From Bryopsis sp. KO-2023 (Eukaryota > Chlorophyta > Ulvophyceae > Bryopsidales > Bryopsidaceae): a stretch of DNA of 64,000 nt. Below are positions 58,759-64,000 of the stretch, piece by piece. The position numbers and the translations under genes are program-made. The stretch spans positions 6,014,001 through 6,078,000 of the forward strand of contig BSYQ01000004.1 in NCBI GenBank assembly GCA_030272585.1. The letters are read 5' to 3'. The first letter of the stretch is position 1, and the number at the start of each line of letters is the position of its first letter. The notes beneath the pieces are model-generated. The model was not told the DNA's origin and ran no database searches. It saw only the letters and a program-made list of their open reading frames with translations.

Positions 58759-61700
58759 GCGTCCCATCTCAAGCTGGGGTTGAACACAGCATTAGAGAAA
58801 ATCAGAATCTTACAGGAAGAGGACCGACCGCTGTCCAGACAGGTACTTCAGGAGGGGGGGGGGGATCATGTGCGAAAAAAAAAAGCCGTCTTGCTATGCG
58901 GAATAGAGTGTGTGAGGAGGAGTAAAATTGACTGGTTAAGAAGATATCTTGAGAGGATAAGCAGAAGCTCCTTGTTCCAGAAAGTGTGAGATGGACATGT
59001 GGTTTGCAATATCACACTTCTCGTGTGGGAAAAGGTGTTTACCATTCCAATCTCAGAAATACTGAAGTAACAACTTCATGGTGTGCAACAGGTGAGTTCA
59101 CTGGAGTCTGAACGAGATGAGCTGTCCCATCGATGTGAATGTCTAGTGACTTCGGAAATCAAAACAGGCGGAAGAGAAGCAGCAAAAGAATCAAAAGAGG
59201 CTGCTGAGGAGCTGGACTCAAAGGTAGAGGCGCTCTCGGAGCAGCTGGCCAACATTTCAATTGCCTGTGCCAGGGACAGGAGCGACTCTCTGATGGATCC
59301 ATTCAAACGTGAAATCCGGGCGAAGGCTGAAATGATTGATGAGCTCATGGTGTGTAAAATGCAAGATGCATGTGTAACAAAACATACCAAACGGTCTTTT
59401 CTGCATGGAATTTTGAATTTTTTTTTACCCAACGAGGATTGGATTGTATTGTATTGTATTCATCCGACACATAAATAATTAAGAAATTCACGCAGAAGTT
59501 TTGGAATTCGTTCTTATTGGGGGGGGGTTAAGGCACAGTATTGAAACTCAGGCATACACAGGATGGACCTCAGAAAAGCTTCTTGAACCCCAAATCAGGT
59601 CAACATGGTGGATTCTTTTTTTTCATTATTATATTTATATAAGAGGGAGCATCTTTGTGGGGTTTTGTGAAAATCAAGAATGCAATGCACTTGATGCGCG
59701 AGGTGGTTGGACATTTTTTTTCCAGGATGATAGCAGTGCCATTTCGGAATCGTTTGAGTGCATGGAGGGTCCGAAAAATGGATTGCCCAACATGGAGAGA
59801 ATTGTGAATCTGTGGAGATCGACCTGCGATGCCTGGCAGCTGAGAGTGAGCGGACTCGAGCAAAGTGTGTCCGATCTCAAGGCCAACAAGAAAAAAGGAA
59901 ATCAAGGAGGTCCAGCTGGAGCTGGAATCGAAACAGGTAAAAGGCACTCCCCCTGCAGTTGGTTTTGCAGCTTCTGCTGGAGTGTCAATGCAGTGATTGA
60001 TTTTGGAGCAAAATGATCCACCAGTTTGATACGTCTGAATCAAAGCCTTTTTGAAAAGTTGGGTTGCCTGTTGGTTTCTCCCTCAGGATGAGGTGCTGAC
60101 TGACTCTACGAAAGGAGATTTCCTCGGTTAAGAGCGAAAACGACAAGGTCATCATGGAGGCCAATGATCTGAGTGTGGAATTGGTCATGGCAAGGAGGGC
60201 CATCGATTCAAAAAGATGCTGAACTGAGCGATGGACTGGATCGATTGGCGAGACCTTTCAGTTTCAGGAGGGAGGTGGAGCAAAGGAGTGGGGCTCTTTT
60301 TTTTCAGAGAAAGAAAGCAAATGTGCCGAGACTTAGCTGGATGAGGTGCAGAGTCAGGCAAAAGCTACGAAGGAGCAGATGCAAGAGTTTGAGGATGCCC
60401 TTCAGGTAATATTCAAACCACATTTTTTTAATATAGATATGTTGTTTCAGGGGAGGGGCGGGATCTTGATGGAATGGGTAAAGACAATAGGTGACTGTCG
60501 ATGGGCATCGATACAACTCAACTCAACTCAGCAAAGTCAACGCTGATGCAGAAATAAATAATGAAGTTCATTGCCGACGACGACAAGATGTTGAAATTGA
60601 TGTTGAATAAATATGGTAATACTTTTTTTCTCCACGGCTTTCCATCCATGATGTCTTGTGAACATTTTTGAACGTCAAGCTTCTCATCCAGTGATTTCTT
60701 GCCAATCCCGAGTGACTGACATCTGTCCCCTTCAAAAAGTCTTGACTGATTTGGCTGCATGTGTGTGAATTTTCGCAGGCGACTCTCGACGAATTGATTG
60801 CAAGTGCCTGATGGAAGTTTGCGAAAAGCAGTCCAGAGATGCCCACCGATACCAAGAAAAGTGTTGCACCTTGGAAAAGGACCTGGATGAGGTGCAAGCA
60901 GTGGTTGACCATTGGAAATCAGAAGTTAACAGAAAGGTAGAGGGCTCAACACCACACACCTTTATTGGGGGGGGGTCAACATGTGAGGTCAGGAGTCTTG
61001 CCGCTGTATGAATAGTGGTGGTGTTTTCAAGGGTAAAAAAAATTCAGGATCACCAGCCCTATGACCAATTCATTGATAAATCTCGGCACAAAAAAATTGT
61101 GTCAGTACTTTTTTTGTGTCATGTTTTTATTCCGGAGTGGTTTGCAGGAGAGTGAGATCACGAAGCTTTCAGAAGAAATGGATTCATTCAGCAGGAGGTC
61201 AGAGGAACTGGGGGCACTGGTGGCTGGGAAAACTGCGGAATGTGCGAAAGCGATTCGTGAGGTTGGAGCATGATCAGCCAGGCTTTTTTTCTTACTTCTA
61301 AGATTTATCCCCCCTCCCCCCGGTCAACAACATAATTATGACAATGCATCTATGTCTTCCCTTTGGAAGAAGCAAAATGACTAGGCTACATTGATGTTGA
61401 ATTTTAGTGATTTTTGATGGGCTAAATATGCACACTTAGTCATGCCAACACATTTACGAACAGGAATTGGTACAAGTGGAATTTGTCCAATGGCCAAGAG
61501 ATCCCTCCTCCCCCCTTCTAAAAAGAAATGACCGTTTCCTGGTTTGTTTTTCCTTTCCCTAGGTGGAACATGCACATCAAGAACTGAAATCTGCAAAAGA
61601 GAAGAACGCAGTCCTGGGTAGGAAGGTGTCTGAGCAGAGGCAGCTTCTCAGCCAGCAAATGCCAGCGAATACGAGAACGCCAAAAAGGACAATAAAGAAG

Positions 61701-62310
61701 TCAAATCTCAGATCCGGTCATGGAAGGAGGAGCTGGAATCGTCTCATTCCAATGCCGACACTCTGGAGGAGGTATGATTCATAACTGAATCCCTGGCTGA
61801 CTGGCATTGTCAATGCTGCCTTTTTGTTTCTGTGCAACTGAAACACACTAATAGGTGTTCTTTTGCACACATACATACATAATGAAATGATTTTGCTACA
61901 CAAGGCATAAAGGCCCGGGGGGGGGGGAAAGGAAACATGTTAATAGGCTGACTCAGAAGTATATCTCAATGTCCATAACATACATATGTGCACATTCCTT
62001 TCCTTTTTTTTTTTTCAACTCTTTTTTTTTTTTTTGGGGGGGGGGGGCGATGCAGAAAGTCCATGGAGATTCGGGAACTCAATCACATGCTGAAAGCTTG
62101 GGAGGCAATGAGAGTGGGCAAAGATGCCCAAATATCAGCCCTCATAGAACGATGCCACAGGCTGGAGCACCCCCGGAAGTCAAAGTCCTCCAGAGCACCG
62201 GAAACAGAATCAAAACTTTGTTCGGAGCAACTGGGGGTCAGAGGTGCCCCTTCAAACCTCGGCAAAATTCTCTTGACGAGGTTTCAGGGGCACCGAGTTG
62301 TGTAAATTAA
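58759..62310 (+). pseudogene. coiled-coil protein gene, decayed by frameshifts and a stop
   Basis: A series of exon-like blocks reads as one long coiled coil: 58759-58842 (TALEKIRILQEEDRPLSRQ), 59092-59349 (AAEELDSKVEALSEQLANI), 59726-59936, about 60087-60190, 60308-60405, about 60780-60938, about 61149-61274, 61561-61770 and 62056-62304 (IRELNHMLKAWEAMRVGKDA). Defects: an extra A in the A6 run at 59891-59896; a CTGA duplication near 60099; TAG at 60334-60336 inside ET-stop-LDEVQ; a shift near 60812; and another near 61660. The parent would be a several-hundred-residue rod-like protein. I do not recognise the family. Homopolymer sequencing error could explain one or two defects but not the TAG and the 4-bp duplication. 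Confidence 0.6.
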
Positions 62311-62458
62311 TGGGACTGGTTATGTCATCTGGGCGTGTGAAATGATTCTGGTGCGTTGGTGTGAGAAGTTTGAGACGGAACAAGCAAGGAGGAAAATTGG
62401 GGGGGGGGGGGGAGGTCGGTTTCAGAACTCGTGGGAATGAATCATTGTTTGATTTCAG

Positions 62459-62775
62459 TTCTGTATGGGTGGAGCTGGAGAACTTCATCGTGTCGGATTG
62501 CGTGACAAGATCTAAACTCACAGCGACAGGCATGGCTGACACAGAAAAAGAGAAGGGTACCGAAACTGGATCCTTGGAGATCACTGGAGTGGATTTCGTC
62601 AAAAATACCAATCTGAATAGATTGACCCGCATTTACGATTCGACAGAATTCTTGGCAGTGACCAGATTTGTATTTTCTAGAAATGTGGGGCCACATTGCA
62701 GGGGGGGTGTTTTTGAATCTACCTGGCATGGTGAGGGGAATAAGCTTCATGTAAAAGTGACCCTCAAGGGAAGGT
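62459..62775 (+). CDS. candidate exon, unrecognised protein
   Basis: The open block begins after TTGATTTCAG (VWVELENFIVSDCVTRSKLT) and continues through SLEITGVDFVKNTNLNRLTR to KLHVKVTLKGR, where GTGAGC follows. It reads like a beta-rich domain. It may be the last part of the preceding coiled-coil gene or a separate gene. Confidence 0.35.
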
Positions 62776-63119
62776 GAGCATGTCTACAGAAACTTATCCA
62801 TTGCTGATATCGCTGTGGAAAAGCCCTCAGTTGTATAAAATGAGGTACTTGAATTACTTCCGGGGAAAAAAAAGGGGAAAAAAAGAAAACGAGGCACAAG
62901 CCTTTTTCAACTGTTTTGCTAAGTTGTCCATGTATTTTTTCTTTTCAGTCTTTCGGTGAGCAGTTGAGCGGTGCATTTATTATACACGTTTAGGGGGTTA
63001 CTACCTGTTTGGAGATAATTTTCACACTTGATGTAGCATTGATTCTTTGTTTGGGAAGGGGAAAAGATTGGCAGCATGGCGATGCTCTGTGTGTGCATGT
63101 GTTTGGGAACTGATGGATG

Positions 63120-63634
63120 AAGAGATTCAAATACGGGTATGAAAGATGGAGCAGCATTGAGATCAACAAATTGCACATCACGGATGCCATCCTTATGACA
63201 TCAAGGGGCCCAAACAGCTGTTCGTTGGCCCCATTAGTAGAGGTTGGAGAAGTGAAATTGATATTCACTGGGACAGTGTTTTCCAATGGAATATGGCCAT
63301 GTCAAATGTGCCATTTGCACGCTGTGAGTCCATCTTCCATTCCCTATTCGATCGAAGTGACATCTTCTCATGTTTCTGCAGATTTGGAGTGATTGGAAGT
63401 GGTTTCTTGTGCGATAAATGAGGCTTTCGAAATGTTTCGTTATTGATTGATATGCATGTATTGGATTATTGTGTAAAGACTCTCTTTCTGAAATGTCGTT
63501 TACATTGTGATAATGCAGTCCTACCAACTTCCACCCCAACAAGAGTCTCCCAGCTGTTAAAGAAGAATTTAACTCGAAAGTATAACTTGAAGTTGGACAG
63601 CATCCCAATGTTTCCTGAAAAACAAAAAAAATAA
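63120..63634 (+). CDS. two further candidate exons, unrecognised
   Basis: 63120-63392 reads WSSIEINKLHITDAILMTSR and LVEVGEVKLIFTGTVFSNGI, similar in style to the preceding block. 63517-63634 reads LPTSTPTRVSQLLKKNLTRK and ends in a Lys-rich stop. Splice borders were not settled. Confidence 0.25.
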
Positions 63635-64000
63635 AAAAAGTCGATTCTAAAGTTGGCGTGAAAAACATTGAGGATGCTGTCCCCAACCTTAAATATTCTC
63701 CTGCAAACCAAGCATTTTAACCAAGTACTCATAAAGACGAGCAAATACATTCACATCAGATATCGACGATCACTCGGCCCCTCCTCCCATTCCATTCCTT
63801 GATTGATTCGACTAAAAGTTCTCGACAAGTCAAATCACTGGGTTCGCGATGTTTCTGGCGACCCATTTGTGCCCAGCCACCCACAATTTCGATCGCAACT
63901 GATCGCAACTCTATCGACGCTCTACAGAAGAGAACGACATCACACGTGAGTCGCCTTGCTCCCCAAGTTCTTCTTTTAGTCCCCCAATACGCTGTGGCCC
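63635..64000. other. unassigned window end
   Basis: No exon, RNA or repeat is supported in the last 366 bases. Confidence 0.4.

Noticed and set aside
61326-61345. LINE tail remnant (CAACAACATAATTA)
   Set aside because: Only about 14 bases match the shared LINE terminus and there is no coding or zinc-knuckle sequence beside it. It could be chance.
1-64000. CRISPR arrays, rRNA genes or bacterial operons
   Set aside because: No spaced direct repeats or rRNA-like sequence was seen, and the genes are spliced eukaryotic genes.

Overview
This window is a piece of an intron-rich eukaryotic nuclear genome. Almost every gene is broken by GT-AG introns. Exons are fairly GC-balanced, while introns and intergenic DNA are full of A/T homopolymers. 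The best lineage clue is a family of proteins with a plant-type U-box and a U-box N-terminal-like helical region. That points to the green lineage (perhaps a streptophyte alga or early land plant), but the assignment is tentative.

Layout. 0-1.2 kb: 3' end of a Ty3/gypsy pol gene, cut by the window edge. 2.4-5.6 kb (minus): the U4/U6 snRNP splicing factor Prp3. 5.8-7.0 kb: a complete hAT-type element with 23-bp terminal inverted repeats and an 8-bp target duplication. It carries a nested LINE tail and sits in the spacer between Prp3 and the divergent gene at 7.2-9.5 kb (plus), an SLC25A44-like mitochondrial carrier. 11.3-12.4 kb (minus): an unrecognised multi-pass membrane protein.

15.4-42.9 kb holds the main locus: three paralogous genes, A (minus, 16 coding exons), B (plus, 15) and C (plus, 15). 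Each encodes a helical N-terminal region, a U-box, a Ser-rich linker and a C-terminal array of about nine ankyrin repeats. Nearly every ankyrin repeat is one phase-0 exon of 99-117 nt. A and B are head to head; B and C are in tandem. I reconstructed all three with intact frames, giving about 763, 783 and 702 residues. Plant U-box ligases usually carry ARM repeats there, so U-box plus ankyrin is unusual. A small two-exon gene lies between B and C.

45-58.7 kb is repeat-rich. It holds LINE 3' ends, a largely intronless ankyrin gene with an internal 300-bp duplication, several perfect or near-perfect hairpins, and a PIF/Harbinger-like element with TTA target duplications. That element contains another inverted-repeat element and a 36-bp perfect palindrome arm. 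There is also a dispersed family of small genes or gene fragments sharing a GAVADVQVD block, one copy of which (58.2-58.7 kb) is intact and predicted to be secreted.

58.8-62.3 kb: a coiled-coil gene with several frameshifts and an in-frame stop, probably a pseudogene. 62.4-63.6 kb: a few unassigned candidate exons. No rRNA, convincing tRNA or CRISPR array was seen.
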